From NCBI GenBank assembly GCA_038078755.1, contig JBBTSQ010000025.1, positions 1-56,449 on the forward strand: a DNA stretch of 56,449 bases, read 5' to 3'. Origin of the DNA: JBBTSQ01 sp038078755 (GTDB lineage Bacteria > Patescibacteriota > Minisyncoccia > Phycocordibacterales > JBAYGS01). Of the stretch, positions 15,456 through 23,386 are shown piece after piece (within the stretch, counting starts at the first letter, position 1; every line of letters begins with the position of its first letter). The notes beneath the pieces are model-generated. The model saw only the letters and a list, made by a program, of their open reading frames with translations, was not told the DNA's origin and did not search any database. The position numbers and the translations under genes are program-made.

Positions 15456-15476
15456 ACACACCAGAAAGGTACCGAA

Positions 15477-15887
15477 GTGCGAATCATCGCCGTTGCCAAA
15501 AGCGCCTGCTTTTGGACTTCAGACTCTTGTTCTATGAAAAACCTACACATCTTTTTCTGTTTTCTCTCGGTTCTACTGATAGGGATCAATCTCCTAATGC
15601 TGATAGATACAGATGGCCGAATCTGGTTGGTGTTGAGCTTTATTCTAACTCTCGGATTCACTTTTGAACGCGATGAACCTGTCACAACGACACTTCTGAG
15701 CTTCTTCTGGATGATGACACTGGGTGCTGTTACAGCACGTAATTTTCAACACCCACTTGAAGTGAGCACTGGTACTTTCGTATTTGTATGTTTTGGATTT
15801 GTGTTTATGTGCTTTTCGTTCATTCATGGTTTTCGCTCCCTGATTAATTCAACACCGAGGATCGGTGTGCAGGAATCAGCCAATTGA
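15477..15887 (+). CDS. four-helix membrane protein, orphan, GTG start
   Basis: 136 aa from GTG 15477, chosen because AGAAAGG ends 7 bases upstream and the promoter lies just before it; an internal ATG (15535) gives a 117-aa product. Hydrophobic stretches (IFFCFLSVLLIGINLLMLI, IWLVLSFILTLGF, LLSFFWMMTLGAV, TFVFVCFGFVFMCFSF) suggest four membrane helices. It is the one orphan unit of this style on the plus strand, with promoter, Shine-Dalgarno and terminator. Function unknown. Confidence 0.6.
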   Translation: MRIIAVAKSACFWTSDSCSMKNLHIFFCFLSVLLIGINLLMLIDTDGRIWLVLSFILTLGFTFERDEPVTTTLLSFFWMMTLGAVTARNFQHPLEVSTGTFVFVCFGFVFMCFSFIHGFRSLINSTPRIGVQESAN

Positions 15888-15905
15888 CCACCCCTAGACT
15901 CCCTC

Positions 15906-15926
15906 GCCGTCCGGCTTCCGGACGGC
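15906..15926 (+). terminator. terminator of the 15477-15887 gene
   Basis: GCCGTCCGG CTT CCGGACGGC followed by GTTTTCTTTT. Confidence 0.85.
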
Positions 15927-16008
15927 GTTTTCTTTTCCCCTCTTCCAACCTCCCTCCCTAAGCACGCAGGGCGGTTTGATTCCTCTTATCAACAGCGAGC
16001 GAGAATCA

Positions 16009-16145
16009 CTTCTGGTGTATGTCGCGGAGTTTCGCCAGCATGGTCTGTCAAGAGATGTGTCTGCACATAATCTTGACAGTGACGAAACGAGCGTAGGAAA
16101 AGCCGGTGCTGGCCGGCTTTATCCGCGTACGCCAGAAGTGATTCG
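16009..16145. repeat. nested hairpin element upstream of rpsU
   Basis: Outer arms ATCACTTCTGGTGTATG / GTACGCCAGAAGTGAT pair over about 20 bases. Inside are two more stems, CTGTCAAGA / TCTTGACAG and AGCCGG / CCGGCT. The fold is a multi-branched structure of about 137 bases with no open frame. It ends 10 bases before the rpsU -35 box. Confidence 0.6.
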
Positions 16146-16154
16146 AGGGAGCAT

Positions 16155-16183
16155 TTGCATCAAACCACTCTGCGTGCTATACT
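16155..16183 (+). promoter_or_regulatory. promoter of rpsU, near-leaderless
   Basis: TTGCAT (16155-16160), 17 bases, TATACT (16178-16183). The ATG is 10 bases after the -10, so the leader is at most a few bases. Confidence 0.7.
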
Positions 16184-16193
16184 CTCCCCCACT

Positions 16194-16442
16194 ATGGCTA
16201 TCAACGTAGAAATCACCAAAAACGCATCAGAAACAGGACTGTCAGTCCTGCGCCGTTTTACCAAGCGCGTCCAAGGCTCGGGTATCATCCCGCGCGTAAG
16301 ATCACTTCGCTACAATCAGCGCGTGCTCTCCCACTACAAAAATAAAATGAAAACGCTTGAAGGCATCAAGAACCGAGCAGAAAAAGCGGAGTTGATGAAG
16401 CAGGGCAAGCTCGTAGAAGAACCAAGAAAGCGCGGTCGTTAA
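16194..16442 (+). CDS. rpsU: 30S ribosomal protein S21
   Basis: 82 aa, slightly longer than the usual 60-70. The S21 pattern is present: INVEITKNASETGLSVLRRFTKRVQGSGIIPRVRSLRY. The C-terminal tail is basic (EEPRKRGR). The start at 16194 fits both the family and the promoter spacing. It is followed by a framework hairpin repeat, then ybeY on the same strand. Confidence 0.9.
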   Translation: MAINVEITKNASETGLSVLRRFTKRVQGSGIIPRVRSLRYNQRVLSHYKNKMKTLEGIKNRAEKAELMKQGKLVEEPRKRGR

Positions 16443-16447
16443 AATAA

Positions 16448-16560
16448 GCAAAACAACATCATCTACTTCGTTGCTTCGCTCGTTTGCTCCTGCAACGTAT
16501 TTGTATACGTTTTAGTCGCAAAGCTCGCTCGCGCCTCGTATCTAAAATTGTTTTGCTTAT
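16448..16560 (-). repeat. framework/variable-hairpin repeat (GGAGCG type), copy 3, inverted
   Basis: Outer arms AATAAGCAAAACAA / TTGTTTTGCTTATT. Read on the minus strand: GCGACTAAA, a variable hairpin ACGTAT/ATACGT, then TGCAGGAGCAAACGAGC. Same framework as 4334-4452 and 9347-9458 with a different central stem. Confidence 0.7.
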
Positions 16561-16571
16561 TTACACACCAC

Positions 16572-16967
16572 ATGACGAGTCCCGACAATTTTCACATACA
16601 CATCAAAACAAAAAGCAACCCGTCACCTGACCGGTTGCTTTTTGCTTCTATCAAAGAAGCGATCTTAGGGAAAGACTATGACCTTGCGGTCATTCTCACA
16701 ACGCCAAAAGAAACCCAAAGGCTCAATCGCGATTACCGACAGAAAGATTCCCCCACCGACATCTTGAGTTTTCCAATTAATTCATTCGAGGGTGAAATCT
16801 ACCTCGACATTGAAACCGCCAAAGTCGAGGCGCCAAAATTTGACCGTCCGATTGAAAACTTTTTGCCATTCTTATTTATCCACGGATGCCTCCATTTGAA
16901 AGGAATGGCACATGGTAGTACAATGGAGAAGATCGAGGCCAAATTTCGAAAAGAATTTGGCATCTAA
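16572..16967 (+). CDS. ybeY: endoribonuclease YbeY
   Basis: Metal-dependent RNase involved in 16S rRNA 3' processing and ribosome quality control. 131 aa from ATG 16572; the frame is open upstream only through repeat DNA. Core pattern DYDLAVILTTPKETQRLNRDYRQKDSPTDILSFP and the zinc motif HGCLHLKGMAH (three His) are present, although the third-His region has MAH in place of the usual YDH. It lies downstream of rpsU. Confidence 0.9.
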   Translation: MTSPDNFHIHIKTKSNPSPDRLLFASIKEAILGKDYDLAVILTTPKETQRLNRDYRQKDSPTDILSFPINSFEGEIYLDIETAKVEAPKFDRPIENFLPFLFIHGCLHLKGMAHGSTMEKIEAKFRKEFGI

Positions 16968-17072
16968 ATGATCAATTAACAATTTCCAATTTTCAATCAA
17001 TTTTCAATCACATAATTTAAATATTTCTTAGTTGATTGAAAATTTGATAATTGATAATTTGAAATTACTACC
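16968..17072. repeat. AT-rich word repeat (caattttcaatt family)
   Basis: ATCAATTAACAATTTCCAAT... on the left, and complementary TTGAAAATTTGATAATTG on the right; the two halves can pair. Similar words occur inside RNase P RNA (43925-43995) and inside tsaD (26169-26241). Confidence 0.6.
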
Positions 17073-17080
17073 CCGTAGTC

Positions 17081-18259
17081 ATGGCACGCAACATCGCAGT
17101 CGGCATTGATATCGGTACCTACCAGATCAAGGTGGTCGTGGCAGAGCTCGGTAAAGAAAAGACCACTCCGCATATTATCGGAATGGGTTTTGCCGAGTCC
17201 AAAGGCTTGCGCCATGGCTATATTGTAAACGGCAGTGATGCGATAAAAAGTATCAAGCAGGCCGTCTCCCAAGCCGAGAAAATCGCTAAAGTGCCGATCA
17301 AACGTGCTCACATTTCGGTCGGTGGTATTGGACTATCATCGATTACCTCAAACGGTGTTACCACCGTGACTCGCGCCGATCTCGAAATCACCGATCTCGA
17401 TATCAAAAAAGCTATCGAAGTGAGTAAAAATGAAATTCCGCAATCTTTTTCACTCAATCGCCGAATCCTCCATACTATCCCGCTTGAATACAAAATTGAT
17501 GGCCAAAAAGTGTTTGGCAAACTGCAAGGAATGAAGGGGGCGAAGCTCGAAGTCAAAACACTATTCATCACTTCGCTTGAGCAACATTTGGAAGAGCTAA
17601 TTTCCGTAGTGGAAGAAGCGGGAGTGGAAATCGAAGACGCTATTGCCGCGCCGATTGCATCAAGTCTCGTCACCCTTTCTAAACAACAAAAAACTGCTGG
17701 GTGTATATTGGCAAACATCGGCTCCGAGACGGTATCTATCGCTGTGTTTGAAAACAATATTCCAGCATCACTCGAAGTCTTCCCATTTGGATCGACCGAT
17801 ATCACCAACGACATCGCCCTTGGCCTCAAAGTATCACTCGAAGAAGCCGAACGTCTAAAAGTGGGTGGTACCATCGACTCCAACCAGTCTCGCAAAAAAC
17901 TCGACGAGATTATCGTGGCGCGCTTGTCAGACATTTTCGAACTGATCGAAGCGCATCTGAAAAAAATCGGGCGCAACGGTCTTTTGCCTGCCGGCATCAT
18001 CATCACCGGTGGCGGATCAGGTATTGCCACCATCGAAGACTTTGCCAAAGCCTCGCTCAAACTCCCATCACGCATCGGCAATATCGCTTTTGGTCCAAGC
18101 TTGGGCGATCGCTTTAAAGACGCGACATGGTCGGTGGCATATGGTCTCTGCATCTTGGGACTTTCTGGAGAATCTGACGGGATGAAACATGGCGCTGGAT
18201 TACAAGGCAAAGAGGTTATTACAAATGTTGGCAGATGGTTTAAACAGTTTTTACCCTGA
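17081..18259 (+). CDS. ftsA: cell division protein FtsA
   Basis: Actin-like ATPase that tethers FtsZ to the membrane. 392 aa. N-terminal phosphate-1 motif AVGIDIGTYQIKVVVAEL, the 1C (SHS2) domain follows, then the second ATPase half with ANIGSETVSIAVFEN and the GIIITGGGSGIATIEDFAK motif. The short C-terminal amphipathic stretch (VGRWFKQFLP) is the usual membrane-targeting sequence. ftsZ follows about 1.3 kb downstream on the same strand, with one minus-strand orphan gene between them. Confidence 0.95.
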   Translation: MARNIAVGIDIGTYQIKVVVAELGKEKTTPHIIGMGFAESKGLRHGYIVNGSDAIKSIKQAVSQAEKIAKVPIKRAHISVGGIGLSSITSNGVTTVTRADLEITDLDIKKAIEVSKNEIPQSFSLNRRILHTIPLEYKIDGQKVFGKLQGMKGAKLEVKTLFITSLEQHLEELISVVEEAGVEIEDAIAAPIASSLVTLSKQQKTAGCILANIGSETVSIAVFENNIPASLEVFPFGSTDITNDIALGLKVSLEEAERLKVGGTIDSNQSRKKLDEIIVARLSDIFELIEAHLKKIGRNGLLPAGIIITGGGSGIATIEDFAKASLKLPSRIGNIAFGPSLGDRFKDATWSVAYGLCILGLSGESDGMKHGAGLQGKEVITNVGRWFKQFLP

Positions 18260-18300
18260 GTACAGGGAGAATTAAGAATCAAGAATTATGATTCATGAAT

Positions 18301-18335
18301 AACTGCCCCGTCTAGCTTCGCTAGACGGGGCAGTT
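18301..18335 (+). terminator. terminator-like hairpin after ftsA
   Basis: AACTGCCCCGTCTAG / CTAGACGGGGCAGTT, perfect 15-bp stem. The T-run after it is weak. Confidence 0.6.
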
Positions 18336-18390
18336 TGAATATTTTGCTAAAGAAAAATCCGCTCGAGCGCAAGGCTTGAGTATAAAGTAT

Positions 18391-18432
18391 AGAGAATCCC
18401 CCGAAATCACAAAGCGATTTCGGGGGATTCTC
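18391..18432. terminator. hairpin between ftsA and the 18489 gene
   Basis: AGAGAATCCCCCGAAATC / GATTTCGGGGGATTCTCT, perfect 18-bp stem. Same CCCCCGAAAT core as at 15274-15312. Confidence 0.6.
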
Positions 18433-18447
18433 TGTGTGTAATAAAAA

Positions 18448-18476
18448 AATCCATCGAATGATACACTCGATGGATT
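18448..18476 (-). terminator. terminator of the 18489-18935 gene
   Basis: AATCCATCGA / TCGATGGATT, followed on the minus strand by TTTTTTATT. Confidence 0.8.
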
Positions 18477-18488
18477 CTACGAAAACTA

Positions 18489-18935
18489 TCAATTGATTCG
18501 AGCTGGCCACATGTGAGCTGGTTTGTCTAAAAGCTCCGCAGGGATGTTCGGTAAAAGGAAATCATCATCAACCTCGGTAATCATACAGCGAGCAAGCCCC
18601 ACTCCAACAGCATCACCAGAGTATTGACCAATCCACGTGTTACCGTGCTTCACAGTAAAAGAATACTTGATGATATCCTTACGTCTGTCGTAATGTTTCG
18701 TAAACGATACCTCGCGATCGCTCACAGAGATATCTTTGAGCACTGACTCACCACAGGTATCCAACATATATCCCCTGAGGTTGTTCCTCGATTGTCGTTG
18801 GTCGGAAAAAATTATTCCCGCAAACATGGTTTGAAACAAACCTTCATTGATGGTAACCACGGCACCCTCGATAGGCACACAAGCCAGTCCAAGATACTGC
18901 CGGTTTTGAAAGAACACACCTTGAATCAAGAACAT
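18489..18935 (-). CDS. orphan hypothetical protein, own transcription unit
   Basis: 148 aa, soluble-looking, mixed beta character (LACVPIEGAVVTINEGLF, EVSFTKHYDRRKDIIKYSFTVKHG). No family recognised. Promoter at 18966-18993, GAAAGG 8 bases before the ATG (with a second GAAAGG further up), and its own terminator. It is inserted between ftsA and ftsZ on the opposite strand. Confidence 0.65.
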   Translation of the reverse strand: MFLIQGVFFQNRQYLGLACVPIEGAVVTINEGLFQTMFAGIIFSDQRQSRNNLRGYMLDTCGESVLKDISVSDREVSFTKHYDRRKDIIKYSFTVKHGNTWIGQYSGDAVGVGLARCMITEVDDDFLLPNIPAELLDKPAHMWPARIN

Positions 18936-18965
18936 AAATAAACCTTTCTTTTTGTATCCTTTCTA

Positions 18966-18993
18966 ACAATACTCTCACCAAGACAAAAGTCAA
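18966..18993 (-). promoter_or_regulatory. promoter of the 18489-18935 gene
   Basis: TTGACT (18988-18993), 16 bases, TATTGT (18966-18971) on the minus strand. Confidence 0.65.
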
Positions 18994-19002
18994 TAAAAAA
19001 AT

Positions 19003-19026
19003 CCGCTCGAGCACAAGGCTGAGCGG
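19003..19026 (-). terminator. minus-strand terminator
   Basis: CCGCTC / GAGCGG followed on the minus strand by ATTTTTTTATT. It lies downstream of the weak frame at 19062-19277, giving that frame some support. Confidence 0.55.
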
Positions 19027-19061
19027 AAAATGGAAACCTGTGGTTAGGAGGGTGGTGACCG

Positions 19062-19277
19062 TCATCCCCACTGACCATTATTGACAGCATAACTGTGATT
19101 CACAGTACAATGGGAATTACTATCGTTCCTAAACCAGCACCCGCCGTGAATACAAACGACCGATGGCAACTCGTGTATAGATTTGTATTCCACACACTCT
19201 GGCGTGATTTCTAGGCCACGCGGGCTCCAACGTATAGTTACTACGTCTTCATAGCCTCCCACCTGATTTTGCGACAA
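19062..19277 (-). CDS. possible small protein, TTG start (weak)
   Basis: 71 aa if started at the TTG at 19277; there is no ATG in frame, and GGAGG directly abuts the TTG, which is too close for normal use. The composition is protein-like (VVTIRWSPRGLEITPECVEYKS, four Cys), and a terminator follows on the same strand. It may be a real orphan gene with an unusual start, the remnant of one, or chance. Confidence 0.3.
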   Translation of the reverse strand: MSQNQVGGYEDVVTIRWSPRGLEITPECVEYKSIHELPSVVCIHGGCWFRNDSNSHCTVNHSYAVNNGQWG

Positions 19278-19520
19278 CCTCCACAGGCATCCGCTACCAG
19301 TCTACAGATATCAGATAAAAAGTAAAGCCAAAGCATGAAACAAAACTAAGCAAAATCAAGGCTTTCCTTTTTAAACGCTGGTGGTATCATTGGAGAAACA
19401 AGTTCTGCGTTATTGGGAAATAGCGTAGGCGGTCTCACGAAAAATCAGAAATGTTTTCGTGGTAGTTCTGTATCTGCGGAATATACTAGCCTCGACGAGA
19501 GTAATTTTTTCATAATTATC

Positions 19521-20714
19521 ATGCCACATATCACACCAGAAGTAGAAACATTTGCCCGCATCAAAGTGTTGGGCGTTGGCGGTTCGGGCAAGAACGCCTT
19601 GAATCATATGGTCAACTCCAAAGTGCGCGGAGTTGAATTCATCGCGGTCAATACTGATGCGCAAGACCTCCATAATTCTCTCGCCAAACGAAAGATTCAC
19701 ATTGGTAAAAACTTGACCCGAGGACTCGGCACCGGTATGAATCCGGAGCTCGGCAAGCGAGCGGTTGAAGAGACCAAGGAAGAAATCCAAGAAGCGATCA
19801 AGGGCGCGGATATGGTCTTTATCGCCGGAGGAATGGGTGGTGGTACCTGCACCGGTGCGGCGCCGGTGGTTGCCAAGACTGCCAAAGAGCTCGGGGCGCT
19901 GACTGTGGCAGTGGTCACCAAGCCGTTCTTTTTTGAAGGTGTGCAAAGAATGCGTCTCGCTGAAGCAGGATTGGAAGAGCTCCGAAAATCAGTCGACGCA
20001 ATCATTGTTATTCCCAATGATCGCCTCCTCGCCTCAATTTCCAAAGATACCACCGCCAAAGCCGCCTTTGCCATGTGCGACGAAGTGCTCAAGCAAGCGG
20101 TAGAAGGCATTTCAGACTTGATCACCACTCCCGGTATCATCAATATCGACTTCGCTGATATTCGCGCCGTGATGGACAACGCCGGAAGCGCCTTGATGGG
20201 CATCGGCACCGCCTCTGGTGAAAAGCGCGCTGAAGAAGCCGCCAAAGCCGCTATCAATTCTCCCCTCTTGGACCTTTCAGTCAATGGCGCCAAAGGCGTG
20301 CTGTTCTCGATTGCCGGCGGAGATGATCTGACCATGTTTGAAATCCAAGAAGCGGCAAAAGTGATTACTGAATCAATCGACCCCGGAGCAAAAGTGATTT
20401 TCGGTACCGTACGCGATGAGAAACTAAAGAAAAACGAAATTCGTGTAACAGTTATTGCTTCTGGTTTCCCAGAAAGTGTGATGCGTCGATCACTCTTTGG
20501 CGACAATGCTGACAAACAAGGCAAGATGTTTACCGTCGGTGCTACGGTGACCCCCGCTCCTGCCATAATAGAAAAGCCAGCGCCAAAAACAGAGCCAACA
20601 AAGATGGCCGAGCTAGCAAAAAGTGTTGTTGACGATAAAAAATCTGCTCGCACTGACGACGATGATGATTGGGGCGCGGTACCGGCCTTTTTGAGACGAT
20701 CGAAGCTCAAGTAG
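19521..20714 (+). CDS. ftsZ: cell division protein FtsZ
   Basis: Tubulin-like GTPase that forms the division ring. 397 aa from ATG 19521 (MPHITPEVETFARIKVLGVGG). The tubulin signature is GGMGGGTCTGAAPVVA; the GTPase T7 region follows at DFADIRAVMDNAG. A low-complexity linker rich in Pro/Ala/Lys precedes the conserved C-terminal peptide, which reads WGAVPAFLRRSKLK and matches the FtsA-binding tail. The upstream extension of the frame (from 19413) has no homology and contains no convincing start. Confidence 0.95.
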   Translation: MPHITPEVETFARIKVLGVGGSGKNALNHMVNSKVRGVEFIAVNTDAQDLHNSLAKRKIHIGKNLTRGLGTGMNPELGKRAVEETKEEIQEAIKGADMVFIAGGMGGGTCTGAAPVVAKTAKELGALTVAVVTKPFFFEGVQRMRLAEAGLEELRKSVDAIIVIPNDRLLASISKDTTAKAAFAMCDEVLKQAVEGISDLITTPGIINIDFADIRAVMDNAGSALMGIGTASGEKRAEEAAKAAINSPLLDLSVNGAKGVLFSIAGGDDLTMFEIQEAAKVITESIDPGAKVIFGTVRDEKLKKNEIRVTVIASGFPESVMRRSLFGDNADKQGKMFTVGATVTPAPAIIEKPAPKTEPTKMAELAKSVVDDKKSARTDDDDDWGAVPAFLRRSKLK

Positions 20715-20762
20715 AAGCTAGATTCAAGAATTAAGATTCATGATTCATGAATAAGACCTAAA

Positions 20763-20987
20763 CCAGTGAGCCTTTAAACTAATTTTCACCAAAAAACGTT
20801 AAAAATCGCCTCGTCAAAAACCGTGTCAACATTTCCCAAACGGCGTTGCCATTAAGGCACAGAATGCCTGAACGGCTCACTGGTTTTGGCCTCAAAAGGA
20901 GTGAGCCGTTCAGTGCTTTTAAGCCTACATAGAGCCACGCCACAGGAAAAAGTGTAAAATATGTTGCAACAGAGCCATTTTTGACAT
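20763..20987 (-). repeat. composite GGCTC-hairpin repeat, copy 3
   Basis: In inverse order relative to 36418: remnant GAGCCTTTAAACTAATTTTC, middle segment CCTCGTCAAAAACCGTG, stem GAACGGCTCACT / AGTGAGCCGTTC (20871-20914), then CATAGAGCCACGCCACAGG. It occupies most of the ftsZ to 21042 interval; no gene is visible in it. Confidence 0.75.
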
Positions 20988-21004
20988 CTTCAATAGTCAT
21001 AAAA

Positions 21005-21030
21005 AATACCGACCATTTCTGGTCGGTATT
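21005..21030 (-). terminator. terminator of the 21042-21626 gene
   Basis: AATACCGACC / GGTCGGTATT followed on the minus strand by TTTTTATG. Confidence 0.75.
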
Positions 21031-21041
21031 TGCGTAACGAT

Positions 21042-21626
21042 TCAAGTTTCGAGCTTGAGCGACAGGTTTCCTTGAAGAATTTTCTTCTCAAGTTCACCGA
21101 AAAAAATGGCGACCGATGAGTGGCCCATAAAAAACGCCCCTCGGTCATACATCATATGACCAAAACCATCACAAAACCGTCCGGCAATTTCATCTTCTGA
21201 AGGCGGGCACTTACACCTCTGCTGTGCAAACATAGTCCACAACGCACGCACATGAGCATTACTCCCCCACAAGATTGCCCCCACATCGGTCAAGAAGTCT
21301 TGGCCGAGCGTAATACGATCATGTGAATGGCGAACCCACACCACCCACAGAGGATTCTTTTCGTCAGGCGCTTGGAGTATGAGGTGGACCGACCACCAAT
21401 CATCAGCATGCCCCGCCATTGCCGAAAAATTACGGGCATCAAACTCAAAATGTTTGATGGTTGACTGCAGAGCTGGCACATGTCGAAACGTTCGGGCATG
21501 ATCCATGACAACGACACACCATGCAGGCAAGATTCTCTGCCAGTGAATGGGAATTCTGCCATACATACGCGTTACGAATCGCTCAACCTCATATCCATCT
21601 TGAGTTTCAGTTGTGATAACCTTCAT
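21042..21626 (-). CDS. orphan hypothetical protein, own transcription unit
   Basis: 194 aa from ATG 21626, preceded by AAAGGGAAAGGGGAG and a promoter at 21667-21695. Trp- and His-rich, soluble-looking (WQRILPAWCVVVMDHARTF, WWSVHLILQAPDEKNPLWVVWVRHSHD). No family recognised, no signal peptide. It is followed by its own terminator. Same layout as the other minus-strand orphan genes. Confidence 0.65.
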   Translation of the reverse strand: MKVITTETQDGYEVERFVTRMYGRIPIHWQRILPAWCVVVMDHARTFRHVPALQSTIKHFEFDARNFSAMAGHADDWWSVHLILQAPDEKNPLWVVWVRHSHDRITLGQDFLTDVGAILWGSNAHVRALWTMFAQQRCKCPPSEDEIAGRFCDGFGHMMYDRGAFFMGHSSVAIFFGELEKKILQGNLSLKLET

Positions 21627-21666
21627 ACAACTCCCCTTTCCCTTTTCTAAGTGCAGTTCTACAAAA

Positions 21667-21695
21667 ACAGTAGCAAAGACGATACAAAAAAGCAA
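21667..21695 (-). promoter_or_regulatory. promoter of the 21042-21626 gene
   Basis: TTGCTT (21690-21695), 17 bases, TACTGT (21667-21672) on the minus strand. Confidence 0.6.
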
Positions 21696-21710
21696 CGAAG
21701 AGAGAAAACT

Positions 21711-21806
21711 AACAATTCACAACACACAACTAACAACAAAACCTCTACCACTCACCTGTATTATTTTTCTGATTGTACGTTGTAAGTTGTAAGTTGTTTG
21801 TTATAA
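21711..21806. repeat. word repeats in inverted halves
   Basis: AACAATTCACAACACACAAC on the left, TTGTAAGTTGTAAGTTGTTT on the right; they can pair around a short centre. The run ends just before trxB. Confidence 0.6.
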
Positions 21807-21850
21807 TTGGTCTCATACTTGTATTTGCTTCTATTCATAATTCTTAAATC

Positions 21851-22789
21851 ATGAATCTTGATTCTTCTTTGTACGATCTCGCAATTGTTGGCGGCGGGCC
21901 AGCAGGTGCCGCCGCCGGAGTCTACGCGTCGCGCAAACGCTTGAAGACGGTCTTTATCACCAAAGATTTTCAAGGCCAGAGTGCTGTCTCCGAAGGCATT
22001 GAAAATTGGATCGGTAGTGTCAAAATATCCGGCACCGATCTCGCTAAAAATCTCGAAACGCATCTTCGTGCCTACGCGGGAGATGTTGTCACCATCAAAA
22101 CAGGTGAACTCTGCGAATCGGTCTCAAAAATTCCCGAAGGCTTTTCCATCAAAACAAAAACTGCTGAATACCGCGCAAAAACAGTCTTAATCACCACCGG
22201 CAGTTTCCGCCGGAAACTTGAGGTGAAGGGCGCTGACATTTTTGAACACAAGGGGCTCACCTATTGCGCCACTTGCGACGGCCCACTCTTTGCCGATGCA
22301 GATGTAGTGGTGGTCGGCGGTGGCAACGCCGCCTTTGAAACCTGTGCCCAACTCCTCGCCTATTGCAAAAGTGTTACCCTCATCAATCGCAGTAATGATT
22401 TCCGTGCCGATCCGGTGACTGTCGAAAAGGTTTTGAAAAATCCAAAAATGCGAGCAATCAAAAACGCTATTCCAACCGAAGTTAAGGGTGATAAATTTGT
22501 CACAGCATTTGTCTATACCGACGCAACTACTCAAAAGCTCGTTGAAATCCCAACGACTGGCATTTTTGTGGAAATTGGACTGCTCCCAAATACCAGTTTT
22601 GTAAAATATGTCGTCACGCTCGATAAATGGAATCATATCGTTGTTGACCCACGCACCCAGCGAGCAAGTACACTCGGCATCTGGGGAGCTGGGGACTGTA
22701 CGGATGGTTTGTATCATCAAAACAATATCGCCGCCGGAGATGCCGTGAAAGCGCTTGAAGATATTTATAATTTTTTACACACACAGTAG
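21851..22789 (+). CDS. trxB: thioredoxin reductase-like flavoprotein
   Basis: Transfers electrons from NAD(P)H through FAD to a CxxC pair and on to thioredoxin or glutaredoxin-like partners. 312 aa. FAD-binding AIVGGGPAGAAAGVYA at 11-26, redox motif YCATCDGPLF near 138, NAD(P)-binding VVVGGGNAAFETC near 152, and the C-terminal FAD motif GIWGAGDCTDG. All key residues are intact. The first residues (MNLDSSL) are encoded by a GATTCATGAATC-type word repeat, so the start region may be younger than the enzyme. A small glutaredoxin is encoded at 32967. Confidence 0.9.
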   Translation: MNLDSSLYDLAIVGGGPAGAAAGVYASRKRLKTVFITKDFQGQSAVSEGIENWIGSVKISGTDLAKNLETHLRAYAGDVVTIKTGELCESVSKIPEGFSIKTKTAEYRAKTVLITTGSFRRKLEVKGADIFEHKGLTYCATCDGPLFADADVVVVGGGNAAFETCAQLLAYCKSVTLINRSNDFRADPVTVEKVLKNPKMRAIKNAIPTEVKGDKFVTAFVYTDATTQKLVEIPTTGIFVEIGLLPNTSFVKYVVTLDKWNHIVVDPRTQRASTLGIWGAGDCTDGLYHQNNIAAGDAVKALEDIYNFLHTQ

Positions 22790-22873
22790 GGAGAGATTTA
22801 TGATTCATGATTCATGATTTATGAATAAAGAAAAAGCTTCGACTCTGTACTTTCTACTTTTTACTTAATACTG

Positions 22874-22879
22874 TATACT
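22874..22879 (+). promoter_or_regulatory. -10 box of the DoxX-like gene, leaderless
   Basis: TATACT, 7 bases before the ATG at 22887. Confidence 0.6.
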
Positions 22880-22886
22880 TAGATAT

Positions 22887-23315
22887 ATGACACTACCTAC
22901 AATGCAGAAAAAAGAATATGTTGCGTTTATATTTGCCCACTTCGCGCTCTTTGTGGTGTTCGTGTGGTTTGGTTCACTGAAATTTTTTGACTTAAGTCCT
23001 GCCAACCCCCTCGTTGATGCCCTCCTCAAAGAAACCTTGCCGTTCATTTCTTTCAACACCTTCATTATGATTTTGGGTGGATGGGAGGTGCTGATCGGTG
23101 TTCTGTTTATCATCCCAAAGATGGAGAAAATAGCACTGATCCTTTTGATTCCGCATATGGTGGTGACCATTATGCCTCTGTTTCTTTTGCCTGATATTGC
23201 GTGGAAAGGATTTTTAACCCCAACCCTTGAGGGTCAGTACATTATTAAAAACATCGTTATCATCGCTCTCGCCGCCTCTATGTTTGCGGATTTGAGGAAG
23301 AAGCATTTGAAATAG
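22887..23315 (+). CDS. DoxX-like four-helix membrane protein
   Basis: 142 aa with four predicted helices (about 12-30, 50-72, 80-102, 115-132) and the pattern FVWFGSLKFFDLSPANP then GGWEVLIGVLFIIP, as in DoxX/DUF417 membrane proteins. Some relatives are terminal-oxidase subunits or take part in redox stress responses; the specific role here is open. It lies after the thioredoxin reductase-like gene on the same strand with its own leaderless promoter. Confidence 0.75.
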   Translation: MTLPTMQKKEYVAFIFAHFALFVVFVWFGSLKFFDLSPANPLVDALLKETLPFISFNTFIMILGGWEVLIGVLFIIPKMEKIALILLIPHMVVTIMPLFLLPDIAWKGFLTPTLEGQYIIKNIVIIALAASMFADLRKKHLK

Positions 23316-23386
23316 TCTTGGGAAAGAATCTTTATTCGATCCTAATTACATGGAAACACGTCCTCAATAAAAAGTTGAAGGGTTAT

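Larger units (their letters stand above)
18936..19520. other. intergenic stretch before ftsZ
   Basis: Holds the promoter of the 18489 gene, a minus-strand terminator (19003-19026), a weak small frame (19062-19277) and the ftsZ leader region. The frame open upstream of ftsZ (from 19413) is not supported by homology. Confidence 0.5.
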
